64,000 nucleotides of DNA from JANWXD01 sp037446115 (GTDB taxonomy: Bacteria; Acidobacteriota; Terriglobia; Bryobacterales; Bryobacteraceae). Positions 1 through 10,247 of the stretch are shown one piece after another. The stretch's first letter is position 1; every line of letters starts with the position of its first letter. The translations under genes were made by a program, and so were the position numbers. A model generated the notes under the pieces. It saw nothing but the letters and a program-made list of their open reading frames with translations, had not been told where the DNA came from and did not search any database. The DNA lies in the NCBI GenBank assembly GCA_037446115.1, contig JBBIJF010000007.1, positions 1-64,000 on the forward strand. Direction: 5' to 3'.

Positions 1-132
1 CGGGTTCCCCCATTCGGACATCCCCGGATCACTGCCTGCTGGCGGCTCCCCGAGGCTTATCGCAGCTTGCCACGTCCTTCTTCGCCTGCCTGCGCCTAGG
101 CATCCACACGCACGCCCTTAGTAGCTTAGCCG
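1..132 (-). rRNA. rrl: 23S rRNA, 5' end only (partial)
   Basis: The reverse complement of this stretch reads as the conserved 5' start of bacterial 23S rRNA, with the GGCTAAGCTACTAAG start near 132 followed by the GGATGCC block. The gene runs off the left edge, so only about 130 nt of its 5' end are present. It lies downstream of the 16S gene on the same strand, the standard 16S-23S order. The exact 5' end is judged by eye and may be off by a few bases. Confidence 0.93.
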
Positions 133-1790
<1,658 letters not shown>

Positions 1791-2063
1791 TGAAACCTGG
1801 CGGGGGCGTCGAGCCATCCCGCTTCGAGTTTGCCCGAGGAAACTTGCAGAGTTTGCGGCCAGGCTGCGAAGGGATCGGCGGGGTTCCCTGGATTCACTCC
1901 AACCAGTTTTCAAAGATCCGCGCAGCCTGAGCCGGATATCCTCGCAAGGAACTCCGACCGGCTGCCGACTGCCCGTCTCCGCCCAATGGAGGCGGACGGA
2001 GCTTCGAAAACCGATCAGATACAGGAGCGCTGCGGCCGGAGGGCCCAGCCGCATCCGCTATCG
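1791..2063 (-). other. rRNA operon leader region
   Basis: About 270 nt lie between the proposed rRNA promoter and the 16S 5' end. No protein gene is credible here. On the minus strand it contains a boxA-like element around 1902-1916 (CTTTGAAAACTGG). The rest presumably pairs with the spacer to form the pre-16S processing stem. No tRNA is seen. Confidence 0.6.
1902..1916 (-). promoter_or_regulatory. boxA-like element in the rRNA leader
   Basis: Reading the minus strand gives ATCTTTGAAAACTGG, similar to the boxA antiterminator of rRNA leaders. Its position between the promoter and 16S, and the related copy in the 16S-23S spacer, support the call. Confidence 0.5.
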
Positions 2064-2093
2064 AATATAGCAAGGCCGGCCCAGGGCCGTCAA
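2064..2093 (-). promoter_or_regulatory. rRNA operon promoter, sigma-70 type
   Basis: On the minus strand a TTGACG -35 hexamer (2093-2088) and a TATATT -10 hexamer (2069-2064) are separated by 18 bp. Both are close to consensus in an otherwise GC-rich stretch, and transcription would run into the 16S gene after a leader of about 270 nt. No AT-rich UP element is obvious upstream. Confidence 0.7.
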
Positions 2094-2111
2094 GGTGTCC
2101 GCGGCGGGCCG

Positions 2112-2885
2112 TCAGGCGCCGATTCTCTGTCTCCAGAAACGCAACCAGAACGGCTTTCGTGGTGTGTCAAGCTGAAGGGCTTCGAGCAAAGCGTTCACCT
2201 CCCGCTCCGGCAGAGGACTGCGGCGCTGGGCAAGGCGCAGGGCTTCGCGAACACGGCAGAACAGATCCACGCAGCTCCAGCAGGAGGAAGCGTGACGCTC
2301 GATGTCTTCGCGCCGGTACCAGGTGATGCGGCCGTCGAGCCAGTCGAAAAAATCCTTGGGGGCGCAGCAACCCTCCGCGGGCAGGTGCGCGACGGCGCGG
2401 CGCAGTGCGGGGAAGACAGCGACGCAGCCTGCTTCCCGCAGGAGCTGCGCCGCCTTGCGGCGAATGCGCTCGACGCCCTCCGGATGCATCCGCATCATGG
2501 CGGCGGAATCCGGTGTCCCATACCCCATCACTTCCAGCCACACCACCTGCTTTTCGGTGAAGGTGAGTCCGGCCAGCGACGCGGCGAACGAGTCCCAGGC
2601 GGCCGGAGCCGGATTCTCGTCCGCTCCCAGGGACGCGAGCAGATGCTGCCGGAGCTTCAGGATGAAATCGCGTTCCGAACAGGGAGGGCAGGCGCGGAAG
2701 AAGGCGAAATTGAAGGGGCGTAAGATTTCCGGGGCGCGGGCAGCCCACTCGGCGGCTGCCTGCGGGAAGTAGTGTTCGACCAAGGCGCGGATCACGGGTG
2801 CGTATTCGGCGACAAAGAAGCGCCAGCCTTCGGGCCGGCCGGCGGCGCAATCGCGGATCATGTCAAAGCAGGTGTACAGCGGCAT
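2112..2885 (-). CDS. ECF sigma-like protein with C-terminal zinc-finger-like tail
   Basis: This is a 257-residue protein. The N-terminal part (roughly residues 5-150) resembles an ECF sigma factor: a region-2-like start (RPEGWRFFVAEYAPVIRAL) and a region-4-like helix-turn-helix around FTEKQVVWLEVMGYGTPDSA. The C-terminal part carries H198-xxx-C202-xx-C205 (HASSCWSC), the spacing of the zf-HC2 zinc-binding anti-sigma motif. A sigma-like protein with its own ZAS-like domain could be self-regulated. No separate anti-sigma gene is adjacent. Conservation is low enough that it may be a degenerate member or another kind of regulator. It is divergent from the dehalogenase gene at 3097. Confidence 0.5.
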   Translation of the reverse strand: MPLYTCFDMIRDCAAGRPEGWRFFVAEYAPVIRALVEHYFPQAAAEWAARAPEILRPFNFAFFRACPPCSERDFILKLRQHLLASLGADENPAPAAWDSFAASLAGLTFTEKQVVWLEVMGYGTPDSAAMMRMHPEGVERIRRKAAQLLREAGCVAVFPALRRAVAHLPAEGCCAPKDFFDWLDGRITWYRREDIERHASSCWSCVDLFCRVREALRLAQRRSPLPEREVNALLEALQLDTPRKPFWLRFWRQRIGA

Positions 2886-3096
2886 CCGAGCAGCATTCCT
2901 CTTGTCCGGAAGCGATGGCTGTAGCGCAGGGAGCGGCAGGCGGACGCCTGCCGGAACGCCCTACAACTGGAATTTTATCCCCTGCGGCAGAGGAAGTTCG
3001 TTTGAGCGGCGGAAGCGTGCCGACACGGAGCAGAGTTGTCTTTTTCTCCGGGGTGCAGGAGCCTACAATGGAAATCGGCGCCCACGGGAAGGCATG

Positions 3097-3789
3097 ATGG
3101 AAACACCGGTGAGTTTCCTTCCGCGAGCCTGTGTGTTCGACGCCTACGGTACGCTGTTCGACTACGCGTCAGCCGCCTTACGCTGCGGTGAAGTCCTGGG
3201 CACAAACCGCGAGGCGCTCAACCGCCTTTGGCGGGAAAAGCAGCTCCAGTACACCTGGCTTCGCACGCTTCAGGACAAGCACGCGGATTTCTGGCAAGTG
3301 ACCCGCGAGGCTTTGGATTACGCGCTGAGAGCGCTCGGGATCGAAGCTGCAGGTCTCACGGAACGGTTAATGGAGGCTTACCTCACGCTGGATGCCTTTC
3401 CGGAAGTCCCCGATGTACTCCGGCGCCTGAAGAGCAAGGGGATCCGGACCGCCGTGTTGTCGAACGGATCGCCCCAAATGCTCGAGGCAGCCATCGCGAG
3501 CGCCGGAATCTCGGGGCTGTTGGACGAGGTGCTTTCGGTGGAGGAGGTCGGCGTGTACAAGCCGCATCCCAGGGTGTATCAATTGGCGGTGGATCGGCTG
3601 GGAGTTCGGCGGGAGGAGATTTCCTACCAGTCGGCGAACGCCTGGGACGCGTGGGCGGCGTCCGCCTTCGGCATGCATGTCGTCTGGTGCAACCGGTATT
3701 CTCAGCCTCCGGAGAACTTACCCGGAGGCCCTGACCATGAGGTAACATCTCTGGCCGATCTGCCCTTTCTTTCTGCGGCGGCGTCGTAG
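3097..3789 (+). CDS. haloacid dehalogenase type II (HAD hydrolase)
   Basis: This 230-residue HAD-superfamily enzyme is probably an L-2-haloacid dehalogenase, which hydrolyses 2-halocarboxylates through an aspartyl ester. Motif I is CVFDAYGTLFD, motif II AVLSNGSP, the motif III lysine lies in GVYKPHPRVY, and the C-terminal SANAWDAWAASAFG is the SNAWD-type signature of type II dehalogenases. Two tandem ATGs exist at 3094 and 3097. The second is better spaced from the GGGAAGG ribosome-binding site at 3086-3092. Substrate is not established, as many family members act on other small molecules. It is convergent with the aldehyde dehydrogenase gene. Confidence 0.82.
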   Translation: METPVSFLPRACVFDAYGTLFDYASAALRCGEVLGTNREALNRLWREKQLQYTWLRTLQDKHADFWQVTREALDYALRALGIEAAGLTERLMEAYLTLDAFPEVPDVLRRLKSKGIRTAVLSNGSPQMLEAAIASAGISGLLDEVLSVEEVGVYKPHPRVYQLAVDRLGVRREEISYQSANAWDAWAASAFGMHVVWCNRYSQPPENLPGGPDHEVTSLADLPFLSAAAS

Positions 3790-3806
3790 GCCGAGCGGCC
3801 CGGGGG

Positions 3807-5342
3807 CTACAACTCGAACTGGATCCCCTGGGCCAGAGGGAGTTCGTCGGACCAGTTGATGGTGACGGTCTGGCGGCGCATGTACTGTTTCCAAGCGTCG
3901 CTGCCGGCCTCGCGGCCGCCGCCGGTCTCCTTTTCACCCCCGAAGGCGCCGCCGATTTCGGCGCCGCTGGTGCCGATGTTGACGTTGGCGATGCCGCAAT
4001 CGCTGCCGAGGGCGCTCAGAAAGGTCTCGGCCGCCGTCAGGCTGTTCGTGAAGATGGCGGAGGCGAGACCTTGCGGCACGTCGTTGTGCCAGCGGATGGC
4101 CTGCTCGAGGGTGTCAAATTCGAGCAAGTAGAGCACCGGGGCGAAAAGCTCTTCGCGAAGAATGGGCATGGCGGGATGGGCGCGCACGAGCGCGGGCTCC
4201 ACGTAGCAGCCGCCCAAGTGCGGCAGAGGGCGGCCGCCGTAGAGGATTTCGCCGCCTTGCTCGCGGATCCTTTCGAGACCGGCCATCATCTCTTCGACGG
4301 CGCGCCGATTAATCAGCGGCCCCATGAGGGTGCCTTCGTCCAAGGGATCTCCGATGCGGACCTGGCGGTAGGCGTTGACGAGGCGTTCGGTCATCTCGGC
4401 GGCGATGCCTTTTTGCAGGAAAAGCCGCCGGATGGTGGTGCAACGCTGGCCTGCGGTTCCGATGGCACCGAACAGGATGGCGCGCAGAGCGAGGTCGAGA
4501 TTGGCGTCGTCCATGACGATGACGCCGTTGTTGCCGCCCAGTTCCAGAATCGTGCGACCCAGGCGCCGGGCCACCACTTCCGCCACGCGGTAACCCATCG
4601 AACAGGAGCCGGTGGCGCTGATGAGCGGGACGCGGCGATCGGCCAAGAGGCGTTCCCCGATGACGGAGCCGCGCCCGATGAGCAAGTTGAACACCCCCTT
4701 CCAGCCGTGCCGCTCCAGGACGCGGTTACAGATTTTTTGCACCGCAATGGCCGTTAGCGGCGTTTCCGAGGAGGGTTTCCAGACCACGCAATCGCCGCAG
4801 ACGGCCGCGATGAAGGCGTTCCAGGACCAGACCGCCACGGGAAAGTTGAAGGCGGTGATCACACCCACAACGCCCAAGGGATGCCACTGTTCGTACATGC
4901 GGTGACGGGGGCGCTCGCTGGTCATGGTGAAGCCGTAAAGCTGGCGGGAAAGGCCGACGGCGAAGTCGGCGATATCAATCATTTCCTGCACTTCGCCGCG
5001 GCCTTCGGCGAGGATCTTACCGGTTTCGAGCGTTACGAGCGCACCCAGGTCGTCTTTGAGGCGTCGGAGTTCGTCGGCGATTTCGCGGACGATCAAGCCG
5101 CGCCGGGGTGCGGGGAGCATGCGCCATTGGAGGAACGTTTCCGAGGCGCGACGCATGACCTCCTCGTAATCATCGGGGCCTGCCATGAGGACGCGGCCGA
5201 GCTCGCTTTCATCGGCAGGATTGTAGGACACCAGTTCCCCGCCGGAGGGATGCGGCAACCAGGCGCCCGCGCAGGCGCCGGAGTTGACGGGCTCCACTTC
5301 AAGACGTCCCAGAACTTCCTGGATGGTTTCCTGGACCGGCAT
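3807..5342 (-). CDS. amaB: ALDH7-type aldehyde dehydrogenase (2-aminoadipate semialdehyde type)
   Basis: This is a 511-residue NAD(P)-dependent aldehyde dehydrogenase. The catalytic cysteine is C301 in TAGQRCTTIRRLF and the general-base region is TILELGGNN. The C-terminal block GGAFGGEKETGGGREAGSD is the hallmark of the ALDH7/antiquitin subfamily, whose members oxidise 2-aminoadipate 6-semialdehyde (in equilibrium with piperideine-6-carboxylate) in lysine breakdown. Length fits the family. No other lysine-catabolic gene is nearby, so the physiological aldehyde may differ, and the symbol is by family only. Confidence 0.85.
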   Translation of the reverse strand: MPVQETIQEVLGRLEVEPVNSGACAGAWLPHPSGGELVSYNPADESELGRVLMAGPDDYEEVMRRASETFLQWRMLPAPRRGLIVREIADELRRLKDDLGALVTLETGKILAEGRGEVQEMIDIADFAVGLSRQLYGFTMTSERPRHRMYEQWHPLGVVGVITAFNFPVAVWSWNAFIAAVCGDCVVWKPSSETPLTAIAVQKICNRVLERHGWKGVFNLLIGRGSVIGERLLADRRVPLISATGSCSMGYRVAEVVARRLGRTILELGGNNGVIVMDDANLDLALRAILFGAIGTAGQRCTTIRRLFLQKGIAAEMTERLVNAYRQVRIGDPLDEGTLMGPLINRRAVEEMMAGLERIREQGGEILYGGRPLPHLGGCYVEPALVRAHPAMPILREELFAPVLYLLEFDTLEQAIRWHNDVPQGLASAIFTNSLTAAETFLSALGSDCGIANVNIGTSGAEIGGAFGGEKETGGGREAGSDAWKQYMRRQTVTINWSDELPLAQGIQFEL

Positions 5343-5425
5343 TACGGCCTCCTTTACTCAAGCCGGGATTGTTCGCCTGCCATTGTACGGCGTCCGGAGG
5401 CGGAGGACGGCCGCACCGGCGGAGC

Positions 5426-6493
5426 TCACAGAATCAGCATGCAGTCCCCATAGGAGTAGAAGCGATAGCCGGCCTCGACGGCGTGGCGGTAGGCGGCCAG
5501 GACCAGATCGCGGCCAGCGAAGGCGCACACCAGGATCAGAAGGCTGCTGCGGGGGAGGTGGAAGTTGGTCAACAGAGCGGAAGTGGCGCGGAACTGGAAA
5601 CCGGGATAGATGAACAGATCGGTTTCTCCCGACATGGCCGCGATCCCGCCGCGGAGGCATGCGGTTTCGAGGGTGCGCACGACGGTGGTGCCGCAGGCCA
5701 CCAGGCGCCGGGCGGCGCGCATCTTGCGGGCCTCCTCCTCGGAGATGCGGAAGCGCTCGGCATGCAACCGGTGCTGTTCAATGATCTCGGTGTGGACGGG
5801 CTGGAACGTGCCCAGTCCGACGTGAAGGGTCACGTAGGCGATTTCGGCGCCGGCGGCGCGGCAGGCTTCCAGCACCTCCGGGGTAAAGTGAAGGCCGGCC
5901 GTCGGAGCGGCGGCGGAACCGGGCTCGCGTGCAAAGACGGTCTGATAGCGTTCGCGGTCTTCCGGCTCGTCGGGGCGGCGGATGTAAGGCGGCAGCGGCA
6001 CGTGCCCGATCTGGTCGAGCTCCCGGTAGATGTCGCCGTCGCAGTAGAAGCGCAGGGTGCGCTCGCCGTAGTCGCCGCGCGCGATGACCTCCGCCTCCAG
6101 ACCGCCATCGAAAAACACGCGCTCGCCGATGTGCATCTTGCGACCGGGATGTACGAGGGCCCGCCAAACGTTGTGGTCCTGCGCATCCGGCTCGAGCAGC
6201 AGCACTTCGACTTTGCCGGTGAGGTACTGCCACCGCCTGGGATTGCGCTTGCCGATCGGGAGGGCGCGAACGCCGGCGCGGCGGCCGTAGAGGCGGGCGG
6301 GGAAGACCCGGGAGTCGTTCAACACCAGGCAGTCGCCGGGACCGAGAAACGAGGGAAGATCCCGGAAGAAACGATCCTCCCAGCGGCCCTCCTGCCGGTG
6401 GAGCACGAGCATGCGGGAGGCGGCGCGGTCCGCCAAGGGATGCTGGGCGATGCGGTCTTCCGGCAGGGGATAATCAAAGTCAGAAAGATTCAC
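5426..6493 (-). CDS. queA: S-adenosylmethionine:tRNA ribosyltransferase-isomerase
   Basis: The 355-residue protein matches QueA along its whole length, with the N-terminal DFDYPLPEDRIAQHPL and the internal TAGLHFT motif. QueA transfers the ribosyl part of SAM to preQ1-modified tRNA to make epoxyqueuosine at the wobble base of GUN-anticodon tRNAs. It is divergent from tsaD, another tRNA-modification gene, with only 29 bp between them. No other queuosine gene is in the window. Confidence 0.95.
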   Translation of the reverse strand: MNLSDFDYPLPEDRIAQHPLADRAASRMLVLHRQEGRWEDRFFRDLPSFLGPGDCLVLNDSRVFPARLYGRRAGVRALPIGKRNPRRWQYLTGKVEVLLLEPDAQDHNVWRALVHPGRKMHIGERVFFDGGLEAEVIARGDYGERTLRFYCDGDIYRELDQIGHVPLPPYIRRPDEPEDRERYQTVFAREPGSAAAPTAGLHFTPEVLEACRAAGAEIAYVTLHVGLGTFQPVHTEIIEQHRLHAERFRISEEEARKMRAARRLVACGTTVVRTLETACLRGGIAAMSGETDLFIYPGFQFRATSALLTNFHLPRSSLLILVCAFAGRDLVLAAYRHAVEAGYRFYSYGDCMLIL

Positions 6494-6522
6494 GAACGGC
6501 GACTACCTGTAGGATAGCGAAG

Positions 6523-7602
6523 TTGCGCATTCTGGGCATTGAAACCTCTTGTGACGAGACCGCCGCGGCGGTGGTGGAGGACGGCGTTCGGGTGCTTTCC
6601 TCCGTGGTGGCCTCGCAGCTGGCCACGCACGGCAAGTACGGCGGGGTGGTGCCGGAGCTGGCCTCACGGGAGCATCTGCGCGCCATCGTACCGGTGGTGC
6701 GGGCCGCGCTCGAGCAAGCCCACACAGACTACGGAGACCTGGCCGCCGTCGCAGCGACATCGGGCCCGGGCCTGGTCGGGTCGCTGCTGGTGGGTCTGAC
6801 GTTCGCCAAGGCGATCTGTTTTGCGCGCGGCCTTCCGCTGATCGGCGTCAACCACATCGAAGGGCACATCCACGCCGTGGTGATGGAAGCCAAGCAGCGT
6901 GGCGAGACCCTGGAGCTGCCTGCGCTGGCGCTGGTGGTGAGCGGCGGGCACACGCACCTGTTCGAGGTGGCCGAAGGGTTTCGCTACCGGCTGCTCGGCA
7001 AGACGCGGGATGATGCGGCCGGCGAAGCCTACGACAAGGTGGCGAAGTTGCTCGGCTTCGGCTACCCGGGAGGGCCGGTGATTGACCGGCTGGCGGCGTA
7101 TGGAAATCCGCACGCGGTGCGTTTCACCCTGGCACGCATGAAGGGCAATCCGCTGGACTTCAGCTTCAGCGGGCTGAAGACGGCGGTGCTGCGGTGGACG
7201 CGGGAGCGGGATCTGGCGGCCGAAATCGAAGCCCGGCGCGAACTGCTGCGCCGCACGCCGCGCCCTTCCCTGGAGGAATGGCTGGCGGTGACGCCCCGGG
7301 CCACGCTGGACCTGCTTGCGTCCTTCCAGCGGACGGTGATTGAAGAGCTGCTGCGCCGCGCAGCCTCCGCCGCCGAGCAGATTCAGGCCCGGGCGCTGAT
7401 CATTTCCGGAGGGGTGGCCTGCAACTCGGGCCTGCGGGCAGCAGCCCGGGAGCTGGCGCTGCCCTATCCTGTTTACTTTCCCTCACCGGCGCTTTCCACG
7501 GACAACGCGGCCATGATCGCGGCGGCGGCATTTGTCAAGCTCGAGCGGGGCGAGTTCGACGATCTGAGGCTCCCGGCCGCGGCGCGACTGTCGCTGGCCT
7601 GA
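6523..7602 (+). CDS. tsaD: tRNA N6-threonylcarbamoyladenosine transferase TsaD
   Basis: TsaD (359 residues) transfers the threonylcarbamoyl group to A37 of ANN-decoding tRNAs. The start RILGIETSCDETAAA, the metal-binding H111-xxx-H115 (HIEGH), and VVSGGHTHLF are all present. Translation appears to start at TTG (6523), because the family normally begins with a residue or two before ILGIETS and no ATG is available. The partner enzyme that makes threonylcarbamoyl-AMP is also in the window (16955). tsaB and tsaE are not seen. Confidence 0.96.
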   Translation: MRILGIETSCDETAAAVVEDGVRVLSSVVASQLATHGKYGGVVPELASREHLRAIVPVVRAALEQAHTDYGDLAAVAATSGPGLVGSLLVGLTFAKAICFARGLPLIGVNHIEGHIHAVVMEAKQRGETLELPALALVVSGGHTHLFEVAEGFRYRLLGKTRDDAAGEAYDKVAKLLGFGYPGGPVIDRLAAYGNPHAVRFTLARMKGNPLDFSFSGLKTAVLRWTRERDLAAEIEARRELLRRTPRPSLEEWLAVTPRATLDLLASFQRTVIEELLRRAASAAEQIQARALIISGGVACNSGLRAAARELALPYPVYFPSPALSTDNAAMIAAAAFVKLERGEFDDLRLPAAARLSLA

Positions 7603-7644
7603 AGCGGCCACGGCTGTGGAAGAGGAGGGGAGATTCTCGCAGGG

Positions 7645-7673
7645 TGCGAGCTGCAAGCGGGCTGGCCTATAAT
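7645..7673 (+). promoter_or_regulatory. possible promoter for the ffh-rpsP cluster
   Basis: A perfect TATAAT -10 hexamer lies at 7668-7673, 49 bp upstream of the ffh start. The -35 region 17 bp upstream (TGCGAG, 7645-7650) is a poor match, so the promoter is a candidate based mainly on the -10 box and on its place between tsaD and ffh. Confidence 0.35.
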
Positions 7674-7721
7674 GGCAGAAGGACCTTCCTTCCTTCGGGA
7701 TCGCGTCCCGGCGTGTGAATC

Positions 7722-9062
7722 ATGTTCGATAACCTGACGGAAAAGCTGCAGCGCGTCTTCAAGAACCTGCGCGGCGAAGGCAAGCTGACGGCGGAAAACA
7801 TGGAAGCAGCGCTGCGGGAGATCCGCGTGGCGCTGCTTGAGGCCGACGTCCACTTCCGGGTGGTCAAGCAGTTTGTGGAGGGCATCCGGCAGAAGGCTAT
7901 GGGCGAGGAGGTGCTGACAGCTCTGTCGCCCTCCCAGCAAGTGGTCAAGATCGTGCATGACGAGCTGATCCGGCTCCTCGGGAGCCACCAGAGCCGGCTG
8001 CGGTTTGCCAGCGAACCCCCGACGGTGATGCTGCTGGTAGGTCTGCAGGGTTCCGGCAAGACGACGACCACAGGGAAGCTGGCGCGCTGGCTGTCGAAAA
8101 CCGGCCACAGTCCGTTGATGGTTTCGGTGGACGTCTACCGGCCTGCGGCGCGCCAGCAACTGAGTGTGATCGCGCGTGAGATCCGGTTGCCGGTCTGGGA
8201 AGGCGATCCTCAAACGCAGGATCCGGTGGAACTGGCCCGTCAGGCCCGGCGGGAGGCGGTGCAAACCGGCCGCGACGTAGTACTGGTGGACACCGCCGGC
8301 CGGCTGCACATTGACGAGGAGCTGATGGAGGAGCTCGAGCGGCTCAAGCAGGCTCTCTCCCCGGTGGAGATCCTTTTCGTGGCCGACGCGATGACGGGGC
8401 AGGACGCCGTCAAATCGGCCGAGGAGTTTCACAGGCGGCTGGGGATCACCGGGGTGATCCTGACCAAGATGGACGGCGACGCGCGGGGCGGCGCGGCGCT
8501 TTCGATTCGCTACGTGACCGGCCAGCCGCTGAAGTTCATCGGCGTGGGGGAGAAGTTCGATGCGCTCGAGCCGTTCCATCCCGAGCGGGCGGCCTCGCGC
8601 ATTCTGGGCATGGGAGACGTGCTCTCCTTTATCGAGAAGGTCGAGCAGGCGGTGGACCAAAAGAAGGCCGAGGAGCTTGAGCGGAAGCTGCTCGACAATG
8701 AGTTTACGCTGGAGGATTTCCGGGACCAGCTCAAGCAGCTCAAGAAACTGGGACCGCTCGATTCGCTTTTGAAGATGATGCCGGGGATCGGCCCGTTCAA
8801 GGGCCTCAAGGATGTGCAGATTGACGAGAAGGAGATCACGCGCGTGGTGGCGATCATTGACTCCATGACGCCCAAGGAGCGCGCCAACCACATGATTATT
8901 AACGGGTCCCGCCGGCGGCGGATCGCGCGGGGCAGCGGGACCACGGTCCAGGAAGTCAACCAGTTACTGAAGCAGTATGCGCAGATGCGCAAGATGATGA
9001 AAAGTCTGACGGGCGGCTCGCTGGCGCGCCGGTTGAGCAAATTCAGTCTTCCCAGGCGCTGA
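7722..9062 (+). CDS. ffh: signal recognition particle protein Ffh
   Basis: This is a 446-residue GTPase that with 4.5S RNA targets nascent membrane and secreted proteins to FtsY. The N domain spans roughly residues 1-90, and the G domain has the P-loop GLQGSGKTTTT (107-117), VDTAGR and TKMDGDARGG. The methionine-rich M domain follows (MMPGIGPF, then RRRRIARGSG, the RNA-binding helix). It is the first gene of a conserved cluster that continues with rpsP, khpA, rimM, trmD and rplS. Confidence 0.97.
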   Translation: MFDNLTEKLQRVFKNLRGEGKLTAENMEAALREIRVALLEADVHFRVVKQFVEGIRQKAMGEEVLTALSPSQQVVKIVHDELIRLLGSHQSRLRFASEPPTVMLLVGLQGSGKTTTTGKLARWLSKTGHSPLMVSVDVYRPAARQQLSVIAREIRLPVWEGDPQTQDPVELARQARREAVQTGRDVVLVDTAGRLHIDEELMEELERLKQALSPVEILFVADAMTGQDAVKSAEEFHRRLGITGVILTKMDGDARGGAALSIRYVTGQPLKFIGVGEKFDALEPFHPERAASRILGMGDVLSFIEKVEQAVDQKKAEELERKLLDNEFTLEDFRDQLKQLKKLGPLDSLLKMMPGIGPFKGLKDVQIDEKEITRVVAIIDSMTPKERANHMIINGSRRRRIARGSGTTVQEVNQLLKQYAQMRKMMKSLTGGSLARRLSKFSLPRR

Positions 9063-9105
9063 GGCAGGTATCGTCCGGCAGTTCGAGGGAAATGGAAGTG
9101 AAGCC

Positions 9106-9363
9106 ATGCTGATGATCCGGCTGGCGCGGTTCGGCGCCAAAAAGAAACCGACGTACCGTGTAGTGGTGATCGAGAAGGAACGGGCGCGGGACGGGCGCGC
9201 CGTGGAAGTGGTGGGCTTTTACGACCCGCGGAAGGATCCGCCGGTGGTGCGCCTGAATCAGGAGCGCATCGCTTACTGGATCAGCGTCGGGGCCAAGCCT
9301 TCGGACACGGTGGCGCGGCTGATGAAGAGCCATCCAGCCCCGGCCGCAGAGCCTGCGGCCTGA
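9106..9363 (+). CDS. rpsP: 30S ribosomal protein S16
   Basis: The 85-residue protein has the S16 signature IRLARFGAKKKPTYRVVV. It binds 16S rRNA and supports assembly of the 30S body. The start may be the first or the second methionine of MLMIRLARFG; the family usually has two or three residues before IRL. It sits 43 bp downstream of ffh, a common linkage. Confidence 0.97.
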   Translation: MLMIRLARFGAKKKPTYRVVVIEKERARDGRAVEVVGFYDPRKDPPVVRLNQERIAYWISVGAKPSDTVARLMKSHPAPAAEPAA

Positions 9364-9451
9364 GGGCCCGGCGCGGGTATCCGGCCGCCGGCGGGGTCGT
9401 GGTCCGCCCGGAGACGGGTGGTATGATCGAAGCAGAACAGGAGGCGCAGGG

Positions 9452-9691
9452 ATGGCTGGGATGAAGGAGTTGGTGGAAGAGATCGCGAAAGCGCTCGTAG
9501 ACATCCCGGAGCAGGTCTCCGTGCGGGAAGTGCAAGGAGAACAGGTGACCGTCCTTGAGCTGAAGGTTGCCCCGAGTGATTTGGGCAAAGTGATTGGCAA
9601 GCAAGGACGGACCGCCCGGTCAATCCGCACCATCTTAGGCGCCGCCGGTATGAAGCTGAACCGGCGGTTCACGCTGGAGATTCTGGAGTAA
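9452..9691 (+). CDS. khpA: KH-domain RNA-binding protein KhpA
   Basis: This 79-residue single-KH-domain protein is of the YlqC/KhpA family. The GxxG RNA-binding loop lies in VIGKQGRTARSIRTIL. In Gram-positive bacteria KhpA pairs with KhpB and affects division and small RNAs; the role in this lineage is inferred only from conserved location between rpsP and rimM. An AGGAGG ribosome-binding site at 9439-9444 supports the ATG at 9452. Confidence 0.93.
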   Translation: MAGMKELVEEIAKALVDIPEQVSVREVQGEQVTVLELKVAPSDLGKVIGKQGRTARSIRTILGAAGMKLNRRFTLEILE

Positions 9692-9734
9692 GCAACTGGC
9701 TTCCGAGGATCGCCCCGGCGGGCCGTGGGTTACG

Positions 9735-10247
9735 GTGGCCGTAGTGGTTCGCCCGTGGGGGCATCGAGGCGAGCTGATCGCCACAACTCTGACGAGCCGG
9801 AGCGAGCGCCTGCGGCAACTTCGGGAGGTTTTTCTGTTTCCGCCGGAGGGCCAGACGGCGCGTCCCTGCGTCATCGAAGCCGTCCGGGAACACCGCGGGC
9901 GGGTGGTGATCAAGTTCGAAGGGGTGGACACGATCGAGCAGGCCGAGGCGCTGCGGGGCGCTGAAGTACGAGTTCCGTTGCGCGAACGGCCGGAGCCGCC
10001 GCCGGGCGAGTATTACCAGTCGGATCTGATCGGCTGCGAAGTGATCGAGCGCCCGACGGGAACCCTTCTGGGCCGTGTGGCCGGCTGGGAGGAATACGGA
10101 GGCCCACCGCTGTTGCGGGTCTCCGCAAGCCCGGGCGGGCCGGAGATTCTGATTCCGTTCGCACGAAGCATCTGCGTGGAGATTGACGTCGAAGGGCGCC
10201 GTATTGTGGTGGAGCTGCCGGAGGGCCTCAAGGACCTGGAACGATGA
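9735..10247 (+). CDS. rimM: ribosome maturation factor RimM
   Basis: RimM (170 residues) binds S19 and helps mature the 30S head. The N-terminal RimM domain starts VVVRPWGHRGEL and a PRC-barrel-like domain follows (GEYYQSDLIGCEV to the end). The GTG at 9735 gives an N-terminus a few residues shorter than usual. The frame is open further upstream (WVTVAVVV), so a non-canonical earlier start is possible. The stop overlaps the trmD start in ATGA. Confidence 0.9.
   Translation: MAVVVRPWGHRGELIATTLTSRSERLRQLREVFLFPPEGQTARPCVIEAVREHRGRVVIKFEGVDTIEQAEALRGAEVRVPLRERPEPPPGEYYQSDLIGCEVIERPTGTLLGRVAGWEEYGGPPLLRVSASPGGPEILIPFARSICVEIDVEGRRIVVELPEGLKDLER

Noticed and set aside
7473..8891. 472-codon frame antisense to tsaD and ffh
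   Set aside because: It overlaps two highly conserved genes and shows no domain.
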